The notes under the pieces were generated by a model. The model saw nothing but the letters and a program-made list of their open reading frames with translations. It was not told the origin of the DNA and did not search any database. Below, piece by piece: positions 1 through 10,773 of a stretch of DNA of 64,000 nt (positions within the stretch are counted from its first letter, which is position 1; the number at the start of each line of letters is the position of its first letter). This DNA is from Panicum virgatum (lineage: Eukaryota; Streptophyta; Magnoliopsida; Poales; Poaceae): positions 51,083,992 to 51,147,991 of the forward strand of contig NC_053142.1 in NCBI RefSeq assembly GCF_016808335.1, read 5' to 3'. The translations under genes were made by a program, and so were the position numbers.

Positions 1-263
1 AACGAACCAGGCAGCCACCCGAAAGCAACCGAGTCCGCTCTCCAACCCCACCGTGTTTGACCCTGAGCACCGCGCGGCGCTGCGCTGGCCGTCCTCCCCC
101 ATCCCTGCTTCGCATTGCGCTCCGACCTCCGAGTGGGCGCCGACTCCGTCCAAAAAGAGGAGCGTCAGCTCGGGCGCCGCTGCCTGCCTCTTCAAAATCC
201 CCTCCAGATTTCGAGATTTCCCCTCGAATCCGGCCCCCCGATCTCGCGCCCGTGTCGCCCGCC

Positions 264-1535
264 ATGGACGCGGCGGCGCCAGCGCGCGCCGCGCGGCCCA
301 CGAGCCCGTCGCGGCCGCCCAAGGCGATCCGCAGCACCAAGCCGCGGGGGCTCGACGAGGACACCGCCGCGCCGCCCGCGTTCCCCAAGTGCAAGTCCCC
401 CTCCTCCGCCGTCGCGGGCGGCGGCGCAGGCGCCGGCGCCGCGGCCTCGCTCCTCCACCACCACGCGGACGTCCCGATGGACGCCACCGTCTGGGCGGGG
501 CTCCCCGACGACCTCCTCCTCGAGGTGCTCGCCCGCGTGCCGCCCTTCCTCCTCTTCCGCCTCCGCCCCGTCTCCCGCCGATGGGAGGCCATTCTCCACG
601 ACCCGGCCTTCCTCGCCGCGCACGCCGCGGTGCCCTCCCACGGGCCCTGCCTCCTCACCTTCTCCAGGGGCGGCGGCTCCCACTCTGCGCCGCACTGCAG
701 CGTGCTCAGCGTCCCCCTGCACGCCCGCTACAAGCTCCCCTTCGGCTTCCTCCCGCCCTGGGACCTCTGGCTCGTCGGATCCTCGGGAGGGCTCGTCTGC
801 TTCTCCGGCTTCGACGGCGCTACTTTCCGCACGGTCATCTGCAACCCGCTCGCGCAGGCCTGGCGGGTGCTCCCGGACATGCATTGCAACCAGCAGCGGC
901 AGCTTGTGCTCACTGTCGACAAGAGCCGCCGGTCGTTCAAGGTAATCGCCGCCAGTGATGTGTATGGGGACAAGATGCTCCCCACTGAGGTCTATGACTC
1001 CAAGGAGGATAAATGGTCGGTGCACCAGATGATGCCTGCGGTGAACCTGTGCTCATCAAAGATGGCATTCTGTGACTCTAGGTTGTACCTGGAGACGCTC
1101 TCGCCGCTGGGACTGATGATGTATAGAGTGGATGCTGGGCGTTGGGAGCATATACCTGCCAAGTTCCCACGGTCCCTGCTGGATGGTTATCTGGTGGCTG
1201 GAGCTCGCACAAGGTTGTTCTTGGTTGGGCGAATTGGGCTCTATAGCACAATTCAGAGTATGAGGATCTGGGAGCTGGATCATGGTAGAACAGTTTGGGT
1301 GGAGATAAGCAGAATGCCGCCCAGGTACTTTAGGGCTCTGCTGAGGTTGTCGGCTGAGAGGTTCGAGTGCTTTGGGCAGGATAACTTGATATGTTTCACA
1401 TCATGGAATCAGGGCAAGGGTCTTCTGTATGATGTTGATAAGAAGGTTTGGTCGTGGATCGCTGGTTGTGCTAGCCAGCTGTGCAATAGCCAGGTCTGCT
1501 TTTACGAGCCAAGGTTTGACACATCGATATATTGA
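264..1535 (+). CDS. F-box protein (F-box/kelch-type), single exon
   Basis: This is an intronless 423-residue protein. The ATG at 264 is chosen because the frame upstream of it reads like 5' UTR; a second in-frame Met at residue 72, just before the F-box, is a possible alternative start. Residues 1-70 are Ala/Pro/Gly-rich and low in complexity. Residues about 76-121 form an F-box ([19 protein letters not shown], then [10 protein letters not shown]). The remaining 300 residues hold Trp-containing beta-type repeats such as KVWSWIAG, typical of a degenerate kelch or galactose-oxidase-like propeller. Known F-box proteins bind SKP1 and recruit substrates to an SCF ubiquitin ligase; the target here cannot be read from sequence. 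Codon use is strongly GC3-biased at the 5' end and relaxes towards the stop, as is usual for grass genes. The family call is firm, the propeller assignment less so. Confidence 0.9.
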   Translation: MDAAAPARAARPTSPSRPPKAIRSTKPRGLDEDTAAPPAFPKCKSPSSAVAGGGAGAGAAASLLHHHADVPMDATVWAGLPDDLLLEVLARVPPFLLFRLRPVSRRWEAILHDPAFLAAHAAVPSHGPCLLTFSRGGGSHSAPHCSVLSVPLHARYKLPFGFLPPWDLWLVGSSGGLVCFSGFDGATFRTVICNPLAQAWRVLPDMHCNQQRQLVLTVDKSRRSFKVIAASDVYGDKMLPTEVYDSKEDKWSVHQMMPAVNLCSSKMAFCDSRLYLETLSPLGLMMYRVDAGRWEHIPAKFPRSLLDGYLVAGARTRLFLVGRIGLYSTIQSMRIWELDHGRTVWVEISRMPPRYFRALLRLSAERFECFGQDNLICFTSWNQGKGLLYDVDKKVWSWIAGCASQLCNSQVCFYEPRFDTSIY

Positions 1536-4487
1536 GTATGGTAATATGAACTGCATTGTAGTTTGAGATCAAATGCTTCTGTGGCTCAAATCGAGGTGCC
1601 TGTGAGATGCCCTATTGAATCATGGACATCAGATGCGTCAGGCGACGAGATGAACAGTTGAGCAACCAATATTTACAAATAATGCCACTGAAGAATTTTT
1701 TTACCACAGCAGTTATGCCAGGCAGTTCTGGATTACATCATAAAGAGTGTCGCCATTTTGCCACAAATGGATGTCCGCTGGTTCAATTCCTTTTAGTTAG
1801 CAATGAGTTTCTTGTAAATCATTCCGTACCTGAAATAAAAAGCATGGAGTTCTTTGTTCGTACAATTTCAATGGATCTGAGATGACATTTCTCCACTCAA
1901 TTGGTTTGTGCATTGTTTCTTATGATATCTGTATGCTGCCATTCGAATACCATCAAATTGTATCTGTTTCCATTGTTTTCCAAGGAGCTCATTACACCTC
2001 TGTTGTGAAATTGCATTTTATTCTTCTGCAAACTGGATTTCTATAGCTCATAATCTCTTACAACTATTGCTCACCAGTATCTACTTTCTTATAGTTTATG
2101 CCACCTTTTTGGTAGCACAGCGAGGTTAGGTTTACAAGTTCAATTATTTGAGATGTGCACAATGACATGGTATTTCGGTTGTGTATCGTTGATCTGTTTA
2201 TAGATGCAGCTTATTTTGTACGGTTTACTGGTAAATTAGGTCATTCTGAAAGATTAATTGAAGCTAAAGATTCACTTGTTTGGGTTGGTGTTGTATGTGC
2301 CGTAGATGGTGTATAGTTGTCTGAATTTTGTATAGGTTTCAGCATTATTTCAGTGAGCATTCTTACTTAGGCTGTGTTTTTAATTAGCTACGAGTTTTGC
2401 ACAATGAATATATGGAACTCCTTGATAAGATTCATGTTTCATTCTGCCTGAGAACAACCAAAATCTAACGGGAGCAAGAAATCAGCAACTCAAAGTAAAT
2501 ACTAAGTAACGGCCAATGTATACAAGCTGCAATTTCCTGGAGTATGATCACCTAACTCCCAGGCGCAGAGCACGATCCCCATTTATGCAATAGTGATTGG
2601 AGCTATTTGTAAACTGCAGGGTCCTAACAAATACAATGTAATACAATTTCATAATGTAGAAACGAACAAGTTATATCAGTGCATAGTGGCCTTTTGAGTC
2701 CATAAGTGTAGGTAGCTCTGTGAGGTTGACATGGAAAAACTACAGTAAAGCATATAAAAATTGGAGGTAGTGTCAACTAAGAAATGAAATTGATTTGGCA
2801 AGAATTTGATCAATCCAATGTATAGTTACTTTGGTGTTTGGCTATATTGTTCAATGAGTGATATGCTGGACCAAGGCTTCTGATGATACAAGCTGATGTG
2901 AATGTTCTGGAGGTTGAATCTTGGATGTGATTTGTAGTCCTTGCAACATTAGACAGAACTTCCTACACAAGGTACTTCACTTCAATGCTGTATATCATGA
3001 CAAACCTTAGAGGTTATGTTTTCAGTTCCCGACTTCCTGTGTTATGGTACAGAGATAGAGATAAAAGTATATTGTAGTAAAGAAATCTTGCGGGTTATGT
3101 AATTCAGTTCCTGTGTTATGGTGCCAACTGCCAAGATAGAGCTGAAAAATACATTGTAGAAAATTACTTATTGCATATGATAGGCGAAGTTATGTAAATG
3201 AATTGATGATTTATTTGCTAAAATATGAAACCACAACCTGTTTGCTTTTGAAGACTGAAGACACATAAGACTCGACACTGGTGCCATTATTCAGATCATG
3301 TTATTCTGTTACCTGGTATTTAAATTCTGTTCCTTGGAATTTAGTTCTGATATTCCCTTTGCTAGGAAAAATTATGAACAGCTTGTTGGCAACACTATCT
3401 GCAGTGGATTTCTCTCTTTTTCAAACAAGAGCTTTGATTTATATTAATGTAACAGGGTTACATGTTTGCGTAAGCATGAACTGAATTGAGGAAAGGTGGA
3501 GCATCCTCCAACCAAATAGAAATAGCATGCTGTAGGGGAGATTTTGAAATGCATGCAATGGCAAGGAACTGTAAGTTTCTAACAACAGTGAATCTGATGA
3601 TTATCTTATGGAGTTTGTAACTTACACAACTATGCATAAAGAAACTGTTCTCGAGGGTTGATAATGCTAAAGTTATGACAAACCATAATGGTTGCAGAAA
3701 TGTAGGAATTTGTTTTGTATTTTCCAAAATCTACTTAAGTTAAATAATATTCAAGGTCAAAAGTCATTCATGTATCAACGCCATCTTATTGGTGGATTAT
3801 ACTTAGTTGTCTCATGCCTTATTATGTCTACCGGTTGATGTTGTCCAAAACCATGTCGTTTATGCTCTCAAATCAGTCAAAACTGCATATTGTTATATGT
3901 GAATCTATGGTGATGATTCCCTCCCACCCATTTGCATGATTCTTCTTCCCACTCGTGCACCTGATGACTAATGACTACTCTTCTTGTCACAGCAGCAGCA
4001 ATTGAAGTTATCTTTCTCACTGGAAAATAAGGAAGGCTGACATAATCTAACTACATCTAATTTTTGTTTATTTCCGGTTTTTGAAGCTGCAGCCTGCAGC
4101 TGCAGGTGAGAAGAGCTCATGTTATTTAACTGCTCCTAAACAGTTTCAACCTCTAATATACATGCCTTGAAGAATCTTGGAGACCAAGACCAAAGCAAAC
4201 AAGCACACAACCAAGATATTCAACACCAGGTAAGCATTATTCTTTACATAAAATGTGCAATATTTACACTGCTCACAGGTCACATCACAGACTACAAAGA
4301 ATTTTCAGCAACAACTAAGAAATTGCACACTAAAGCTGAAGTATCTAACATCAACCCAGTATACACAGGCTGACAAGCATTTATTATTAAGCATTTCCCT
4401 TCTTAAACATAGTTAATAAACATGCGTAGCAGTTCTTCACACGCATCACTACATATCATTGTGGTCCTATCTACCTGATGGACATAA
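1536..4487. other. AT-rich gene-free stretch, 3' of the F-box gene
   Basis: This is about 3 kb of AT-rich sequence between the F-box gene and the solo LTR. The first few hundred bases are presumably its 3' UTR. Only short ORFs without domain-like composition occur, and I found no clear terminal repeats. Nothing further can be supported. Confidence 0.5.
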
Positions 4488-4492
4488 CAGTT

Positions 4493-5706
4493 TGTTGTCG
4501 GTCAAAACCCACCGGCGAGTAGTGACAGGCAACACAAGGAGCCGGGAGGCTGCCGGGGCGCTGGCTGGCACCGGTCCCTCGGTCAACGGCCTAGATCCTG
4601 GCACACGCCGTCGCTTTCGGAGATGTAGGGCGTGCCACCTGATCTATACCCGATCAGGAGGGTGCGAACGTGCCTTTGACGATTTGCCTACAAACACAGA
4701 CACGTGTAAACATTAGTCCGAGCCGTGGTCGGCTCCCCGGGACGACTCTTGCATCGGCTTTAAAGAGCCGATCGAATCCCGGTGTCAGATTGGATCTGCA
4801 TATCCAGATGGTAATGGATAAAGCAAATAACTGCAAAAACTGCTTCAATTAAATCTAGCTAATCTAATCCACGACGGTAAAAGTTTCACTGCTAGATCGG
4901 AACATCTTACACGTAGTTAGGCCTAACGAGCGTAAAAGATAACCGAACCTTGACCAGAAAAGAGGACTAAGAACAAGCAAAAGCCGATTCCCGAATCAAT
5001 CCCTATTAAGATCAAGGCAAAGCATATAATACGTCGCCGGATCGTCCAACCCGTTTGCAAGGACTAAACTAGCAGATATTACGCCAATTCTTAAGTATAA
5101 GAACTAACCATAACAGATTAGATCTACTAGATAAAAAAGGAGCAGAGTGTCACCTCTACGTGACTAATTCCATGCAACGAGAATTAGTATAAGATTAAAA
5201 CATGATCGCGCAGAGATGACATGATGTTCGTAGATGATAAGCAACAAAAGCACGATGAATCTACTAGAAATCATGCTACGAAAATCAGAATAACTAGCAC
5301 TACTCGTCATAAAAAATGCTTCAGTACGAGTAATACCAAGGTAAAAGCAAGAACAACGCTGCCCTGATCGCAAGCGATCAGGGCAGCATGACGCTTACTT
5401 GGACGAAACCCTAGAATTAGGAGTGGCGGTGCGCCGAGAGTTGTTGTTTGCAAAACGTGATGACGTTCTTCTTTGACAAATATCATAGAGTACATATTTA
5501 TAGTCCGGAGACTTGGACAACAATCTAAACTAACGTGTCCATATCGGACTCTATCTCTAGCTCAAACTGAACTAAATCTAAAGATACATGGCCCACATGA
5601 CCCAAACGCTCACGCAGGAGCCGATTCGTAAGCCTCTTTTAATTTCTTCATGAAGCCCAACTCACTCGCGGCCCATTAATTAACCTGTTAATTTATGGCG
5701 ATAACA
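4493..5706 (-). mobile_element. Solo LTR of an LTR retrotransposon, with 5-bp TSD
   Basis: The 1214-bp unit begins TGTTGTCGG and ends CGATAACA, so it has TG..CA ends. It is flanked on both sides by the direct repeat CAGTT (4488-4492 and 5707-5711), the 5-bp target duplication left by an LTR retrotransposon integrase. No internal coding region is present, so this is a solo LTR formed by LTR-LTR recombination. The orientation is inferred from a TATAAATA box that reads on the minus strand (5495-5502); on that strand the LTR starts TGTTATCGCC. The family (gypsy or copia) cannot be told without the internal region. It lies about 130 bp downstream of the PI4K stop codon. Confidence 0.85.
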
Positions 5707-5839
5707 CAGTTGTAACCTAGATCTTTGTACAAGGTTGAAGGTGCTTCATATTATGATATCTTCACACTGTACTCACTCCATACGCAAGCAGTACAAGTAG
5801 TAGTACATATTTTTCTCCTCGGATGTTCTATTGCCCTAC

Positions 5840-7711
5840 TCAAAACTTGCATGAAGTGCCCAGCCGCTGCTTCATTCTTTGACCTGCTGCTGCCCTTGCG
5901 CGCTCGTGCAGTGCTTCTTTCAGCAGTTCCTGGAACTTTTGAAGGAAGACATTCCACTCATCTGCACTCATATCTGACAGCTTCACAAAACACATACTTG
6001 ATGGAAGTTGTTCATCCGCACTCCTGTTCATGGCACTTTTTGTAGCATTGCCATTCTGACCTATAACTTTGCTAGGAACATTGGGTGTATTCCATCCAGT
6101 ATAAAAAACTTCATCAGACTCATTTTGATCTTCATGGCCATCATTTCCCTCTTCAACACTCTCAACGAGCTTAGACAGAGGACTTCTGCAACTAGACCCT
6201 TTGAAACCTGAGCCATTGAACCTTGGCGAACGAATTACATCATTGTATTCTCCTAACATATCCATTGAGAACTGGAAATCAGCATCATCCTCTTGTGCAG
6301 CTGTAGCAGAGAATGGCTCCCACTCTGCTACTCTCTTCCTGGCCTCCATACACACAACCTCTAGCTGGCTTGGTTCCTCCTCCATCCCTCTGAACTCCCG
6401 TGTCATCATCTCACCTATCTCTGCCAAGCAAAGTCCTAATGCTGCAGCCTCCTTAAGGAAGATTGTGCATAGGACTAGGACACGTAAGCAGGCCTCACGT
6501 ATCATTGGAAGTTCTCTGCGCAGCATCATCACATCCTTCCCTGGATCAAGATTTCTGATGTACTCGAGCTCTTCCTCAGAAAATGGAATCGATGCATGTG
6601 CCCAATGTATCCACTCGAAGTAAGGGTCCTCCAGATTCTCTGGCAAGCACATACCATGATCAATTGGGAACAGCTCTGTCTGGCATCCGAAGCGACCTGT
6701 GCCACCATTGAGCTTCCTCACCAACACGTTACCGGCATGCCTGTCGGTGTTGAAAATTCGGATATCTAGTATGCCGATCCTATGAACAGCAGCAACAGGG
6801 AAGCTTGATGTGCCATGGTCACTGGCGTCAAAGTCATGGGCGATGAACTGCTGGAATGAAGCAATCTTGCTGTTAACTTGCTGCTTCTGGTCATGAGCTG
6901 GTGCCGGACTTCCACCATTTACTGGACAGTTTATGTTGAAAATGGAGTGTGTAATCTTCACCAGAGCAGTGGCAGGTACATTGGCAAAATTCTCATGGTC
7001 CAACAGGTATGCTGCAACCTCCCTGAATCCTGTCTCTCCTACTCGCACAGATTTCTTCAGTCCTGGCTGACCAAGCGCCCTCCCGACAAAGCCCTTGGGA
7101 TTGTTCGGTGCAAAAGGCTCCTCATCTGTCGGCTTAACAATGGCAACCCTGTCGCCAGAGACATTCCTGAAGTAGTATGAGCCACCAAGGCCACTGCTAA
7201 TGGGGACATGATCCATACCGTTCCTGATGGCAGTCACCACGTCGTCGACAAGGCGCTTCACCCGGTCACAGCTGCTGGAGCACCCGAGCATCTCAACTAG
7301 GCCACTGCAATCTTTTTGCTCAAAGTCCTTGGAGACAGGGCAGAGACACGGGGTGGAGCAGCTCCGGTTGATGCTGTTCCGGGTGAGCAGCAGCGGCGAG
7401 TCGGGCCGTATGAAGGATAGGTCGTTCTCCAGGACGCGGTCGCCGAAGGTGAGGGAGGTCTCGCCGGTGGGCACGTTGAGTGCGAGCTGCAGCCGGCGCT
7501 TGACGGTGTGCGCGTTGTCCCCGCGGTCCAGGTCCATGCCGAGCACGCATCCGGTCTCCGTCTGCACGAACACCCGGCGCCTCCCCACAGGCGCCGGCGC
7601 CGGAGAGCGCGACAGCTGCTTCGCCTCATCCCGCCGGGACGTGCCGAAAAGGCGCCTCAGGAGCAGCGCCGGCACCTGGCTCTTGATGGCGCTGTCCAGG
7701 TTGGGGGACAT
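5840..7711 (-). CDS. Phosphatidylinositol 4-kinase gamma, with ubiquitin-like domain
   Basis: This is a 623-residue protein in one coding exon. Residues about 45-110 form a ubiquitin-like domain (VFVQTETGCVLGMDLD, then LTFGDRVLENDLSF). The PI3/PI4-kinase-type catalytic domain covers about 170-430: a nucleotide-loop region with GLGGSYYF and VAIVKPTDEEP, the catalytic NTDRHAGN near residue 321, and the IDHG metal-binding motif near 350. The tail after about 450 is acidic and Ser-rich. Plant type II PI4K gamma proteins of this layout are known, and some members act mainly as protein kinases in ABA or nuclear signalling, so lipid kinase activity should not be assumed. The start at 7711 gives the conserved N-terminus seen in this group. 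The 5' leader appears to contain an intron (about 7813-7901). Confidence 0.95.
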   Translation of the reverse strand: MSPNLDSAIKSQVPALLLRRLFGTSRRDEAKQLSRSPAPAPVGRRRVFVQTETGCVLGMDLDRGDNAHTVKRRLQLALNVPTGETSLTFGDRVLENDLSFIRPDSPLLLTRNSINRSCSTPCLCPVSKDFEQKDCSGLVEMLGCSSSCDRVKRLVDDVVTAIRNGMDHVPISSGLGGSYYFRNVSGDRVAIVKPTDEEPFAPNNPKGFVGRALGQPGLKKSVRVGETGFREVAAYLLDHENFANVPATALVKITHSIFNINCPVNGGSPAPAHDQKQQVNSKIASFQQFIAHDFDASDHGTSSFPVAAVHRIGILDIRIFNTDRHAGNVLVRKLNGGTGRFGCQTELFPIDHGMCLPENLEDPYFEWIHWAHASIPFSEEELEYIRNLDPGKDVMMLRRELPMIREACLRVLVLCTIFLKEAAALGLCLAEIGEMMTREFRGMEEEPSQLEVVCMEARKRVAEWEPFSATAAQEDDADFQFSMDMLGEYNDVIRSPRFNGSGFKGSSCRSPLSKLVESVEEGNDGHEDQNESDEVFYTGWNTPNVPSKVIGQNGNATKSAMNRSADEQLPSSMCFVKLSDMSADEWNVFLQKFQELLKEALHERARAAAGQRMKQRLGTSCKF

Positions 7712-7930
7712 GGCTTCCTTTCCTCCTCTTCTTGGTGCGCGCGCCGTGCGGGGTGGACGACGCCGTCAGGGAGAGGGGAAGGCGCGCTCTTGTTGCTATC
7801 ATCGGATCACGCCTGCAAAACCAACCACCAAAAAGGCCCCAATCTTTGCACTGAATCCCTCGACCAAACACCAAAAAATCAGAACTTCCCTACGAACTCA
7901 CCGTGAATCCGACCGGCCGGACCATGGAAA
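7712..7930 (-). promoter_or_regulatory. PI4K gamma 5' leader with likely UTR intron and short uORF
   Basis: On the minus strand a good donor (CACG|GTGAGT, intron from 7901) and acceptor (TTTTGCAG|GCGTG, intron to 7813) would remove 89 nt from the 5' UTR. Upstream of the donor there is an ATG at about 7925, in the context TTTTCCATGG. If the intron is spliced out, this ATG opens a 9-codon uORF that ends with TGA just after the junction. This is inferred from splice-site fit; no transcript evidence is available. Confidence 0.45.
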
Positions 7931-8778
7931 AGCAAGAATTCAAACTGATCCAAGGAGAGACTGCAATTCGAATCTCGGCACTCACCATGCGGTGGTAAGG
8001 TGTCCGTGGAGAAGGGGGCGTGGGGGACAGCCACTGGGGTCGGCCGTGGCGCGGAGATCGACGGCCGGGGAGCCGGGACGGCGCGGCGGCAGGCTGACGG
8101 CGGAGCAGAGCCCGGTTCCTCATTCCATCTGCGCCTGCTCCCCCGGAGTCCTGACCTCTCTCCCTTGCAACTCCGCACCCGCTGCCCGGCGAATACCGCA
8201 GGGTTTCGGTTGGTTTTCTATCTCATCATCCAAAGAAACACCAAAACAGAATTTTCCATAAAGACCCTTCATCTTACCGTATTCGAATGTAGCTGCACCC
8301 TGGGGCGGCCGGAGTTCAGAACCAGCCAATCAGAGGCCCACTCGGCTTCCCCCTAAAACGAGAAACGTGGGAGGGGTTCTTCGCAAAAGGTAAATCAGGA
8401 CGAGCATCATGACGGCGGGGCCCGTGCTCGCACGTCCCTGCGGGCGCACCGGATTGGCAGGCCGTGCCCGCAACGTGGGCCGCCCGTCCGATCGCCATAC
8501 GGACGGCCCCGATGATCCGAAGGATTTCCGAGGCCTGGACGGGAGGGGAAATCGGGGCCGCGTTTTCCACCGCGCGGAAAGGTCTGGAAGGGGCGTGCCC
8601 GCCGTCGGATGGTGGATAGGGGGGAGCGGCTGGGCCGTCGGAGTAGCGGCCCTCTGGTAGACGGTGATCTGGATAAGAGCGATTGGGCCGCCGTGACTGG
8701 ACGACGTGGGGGCCGCCAGCCATGTGGGCCCCATTTTTTCGCGGCCGGCCATTTTTGCTAGGCGGCTTTTGCTGCTAA
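7931..8778. other. GC-rich intergenic stretch upstream of PI4K gamma
   Basis: This stretch is GC-rich, presumably including the PI4K gamma promoter. Open frames run in several directions, as expected of GC-rich DNA, but none has recognisable domains. I see no supported gene. Confidence 0.4.
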
Positions 8779-8779
8779 T

Positions 8780-9184
8780 TAGGCGACCTCCAACAGTGCC
8801 CCCCTCCCCCCGCGTAGGGGGAGCTTTGGGGGGAGGAAGCCCTCCAACGGCTCCCCCCACAACCCCTTCTGTATATGGGGGGAGTTGAAACTCCCCCTAT
8901 ATCTCTAATCACACCGTTTCTTTGCGATATTAATCCCGTTTGAGCCCCGTAACATGATAATAATGCGTATTATGACAGTACAAATACTGTATGATTTTTT
9001 TTAAATTCAAAAATGTTAAATAAATAGTTAGTTAATGAGTGATAGTATATAGGGGAATAGATATGGGGGAATGGTTGGAGAGAAGGAGTTATAGGGGAGG
9101 AATCTTTTGGAGGGAGGTAGTAAAATATAGTAAATAGTACGTTTGGGGGGAGTTGGATGGGGGGAATGGTTGGAGAAAGCCTTA
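8780..9184. mobile_element. Possible small TIR element (MITE-like)
   Basis: The left end reads TAGGCGACCTCCAAC and the right end, reverse-complemented, reads TAAGGCTTTCTCCAAC. These are imperfect terminal inverted repeats around 405 bp of G/C-run-rich and then AT-rich, non-coding sequence. Internal GGGGGAG / CTCCCCC blocks add further self-complementarity. No convincing target-site duplication was found, so the assignment is tentative. Confidence 0.35.
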
Positions 9185-9592
9185 CGGGACGCTCTTTTTT
9201 TTTTCGTCAGGTGGAGGTGGTGATCTCGTCTCAGAGGAAGAGAAGAGAGCTCGTGCAACTTCTCCTCATGCCCATGCAACGTATGACGTGCATGTTCCCA
9301 TGTTGACGTTTCCGGCAGTTGCAACGTATAACGTGTTTGCTCTGGTGTTGCAATGTAGTTTTTCCCCTCCTGTGTATATGCGATGATGACACGTAGTGGC
9401 CATGTTTTTTAAAGGAAAATCACTGTAGCGTTCATGTTTGTGCGTCCATACGACCATACCCATAAGTTAGATGTGTCGATGTACGAGGGACTTATAAGCC
9501 TAAGCCTCGAGTAATCGAGTGTTTTCAAGTTCGACCAAACAAGGCAGTAGAACCAAATAAGATGGTTTTGTAACAAATGATGATTACATTAT
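9185..9592. other. Intergenic, no supported feature
   Basis: About 400 bases between the possible MITE and the LINE 3' end. I see no gene or repeat that I can support. Confidence 0.4.
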
Positions 9593-10575
9593 ATTTTTTT
9601 TTGAAGTAAACAGCAGGAGCTCTGCTATATCATTTAAGAATAGAAGCAAGCAAAGTTCAGTACATGTTTATTACATAAGAAAACAGAAAGACTCAAAAGG
9701 CACAGTAGCTGAAATTAACATAAAAAACTAAGATGACTCCTCTCCTCTTGCCCTCTTACGTAGGGCAATCTCTTTCTTGATCTCAAGCAGAACTTGTGGC
9801 GGTGTGAGCAAAGTATGGTCAAAAACTTGACGATTTCTTGCTTTCCAAATATTCCAAGCACTGTAGATGAGGATTGCCGCCTTGGATCTCCTATCCTCTT
9901 TTGAAAGGCCAGCAAGAGAGTCATTCCACCAGTCCTCCAGACTCGTGCCAATAGAAGGTTGCAGTAGTAGTTCTCCTGACCACGAGCTGACTCTGTGCCA
10001 AACCTCCCTTGCAAAAGAGCAATGCAAAATCAAGTGGTTAGCTGTCTCAGGTTCTTGATCACAAAGGGCACAAACCGGATTGCAAGGCCAATTCCTAGCC
10101 ATTAGCTTATAGGCTGTTAGAATCTTGGATTGCACAAGTAACCAAGCAAAAAACTTGTGCTTCCCCTCAGTTTCAGCTTTCCAAATAGCAGTGGCATTGA
10201 ATGTGCAAAAAGACCCATTGAAGTGTGCTCTGTAGGCTGATTTAGAGGTGTACTGACCATCCGAAGTCCATTTCCAAAATATTTGGTCAGGTTCATTGGA
10301 GAGCCCAAAGTTTGACAAAGTCGGCCATTTCCTCCACCGTGCTCATGCGCCACAGCCCTCTCGTCCAACACTGATTTACTAACTCATCTTTGACAACTCT
10401 GTTCTTTCTCCATGCCAACCTAAACAGATCCGGAAAAATATCCATCGGTGCTTGGCCAAGTAGCCAAGAGGACTGCCAAAAGGATGCTTTCCTTCCATCT
10501 CCAAGTTGCACAGCAGTACTTGCTCTAAACATTTGTCGGTCCATTTACAAGTTGCACAGCAGTACTTGCTGTAGC
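9593..10575 (-). mobile_element. 5'-truncated LINE (non-LTR retrotransposon) 3' end
   Basis: The minus strand encodes the C-terminal part of a plant LINE ORF2. An upstream frame (10544-10293) carries the typical LGDGRKASFWQSSWL segment. A second frame (10318-9728) holds a reverse-transcriptase zinc-binding domain: WKWTSDGQYTSKSAY, WKAETEGKHKFFAWLL, then CALCDQEPETANHLILHC with its Cys and His ligands. A frameshift at about 10300 separates the two. The 3' end is marked by an A-rich tail (read as the T run at about 9593-9602 on the plus strand). RT and endonuclease domains are missing, so the copy is dead. A 46-bp tandem duplication lies at its 5' edge (10502-10570). The fragment ends about 200 bp upstream of the DCC-family start codon. 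Confidence 0.85.
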
Positions 10576-10588
10576 CTGTAGCTTCTGA

Positions 10589-10616
10589 GGGGGGGGGGGG
10601 GGGGGGGGGGGGGGGG
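10589..10616 (+). repeat. Poly-G tract of 28 bases
   Basis: An uninterrupted run of 28 G lies between the LINE fragment and the DCC-family gene, about 160 bp upstream of that gene's ATG. It could form a G-quadruplex in DNA or, if transcribed, in the leader. Its true length may differ because long homopolymers are error-prone in assemblies. Confidence 0.9.
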
Positions 10617-10773
10617 AAAGAGGAGGAAAAGCGAGGGAAAACTAGCGGCGCGGAGAGAGGCCGCGGTGGAGCGAGGGCGGCCAGGAACCAACCCCCATTT
10701 CAATCGGAGGCCACTGCTGCGCCCCCGAAACCTCCTCGCTCGCCGCCCGCTCACCGGAGACAGAGAGAGGTCG

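Noticed and set aside
192..1025. 277-codon minus-strand ORF over the F-box gene
   Set aside because: It is the GC-rich antisense of a well-supported F-box gene, with Arg/Gly/Glu-rich low-complexity composition and no domain.
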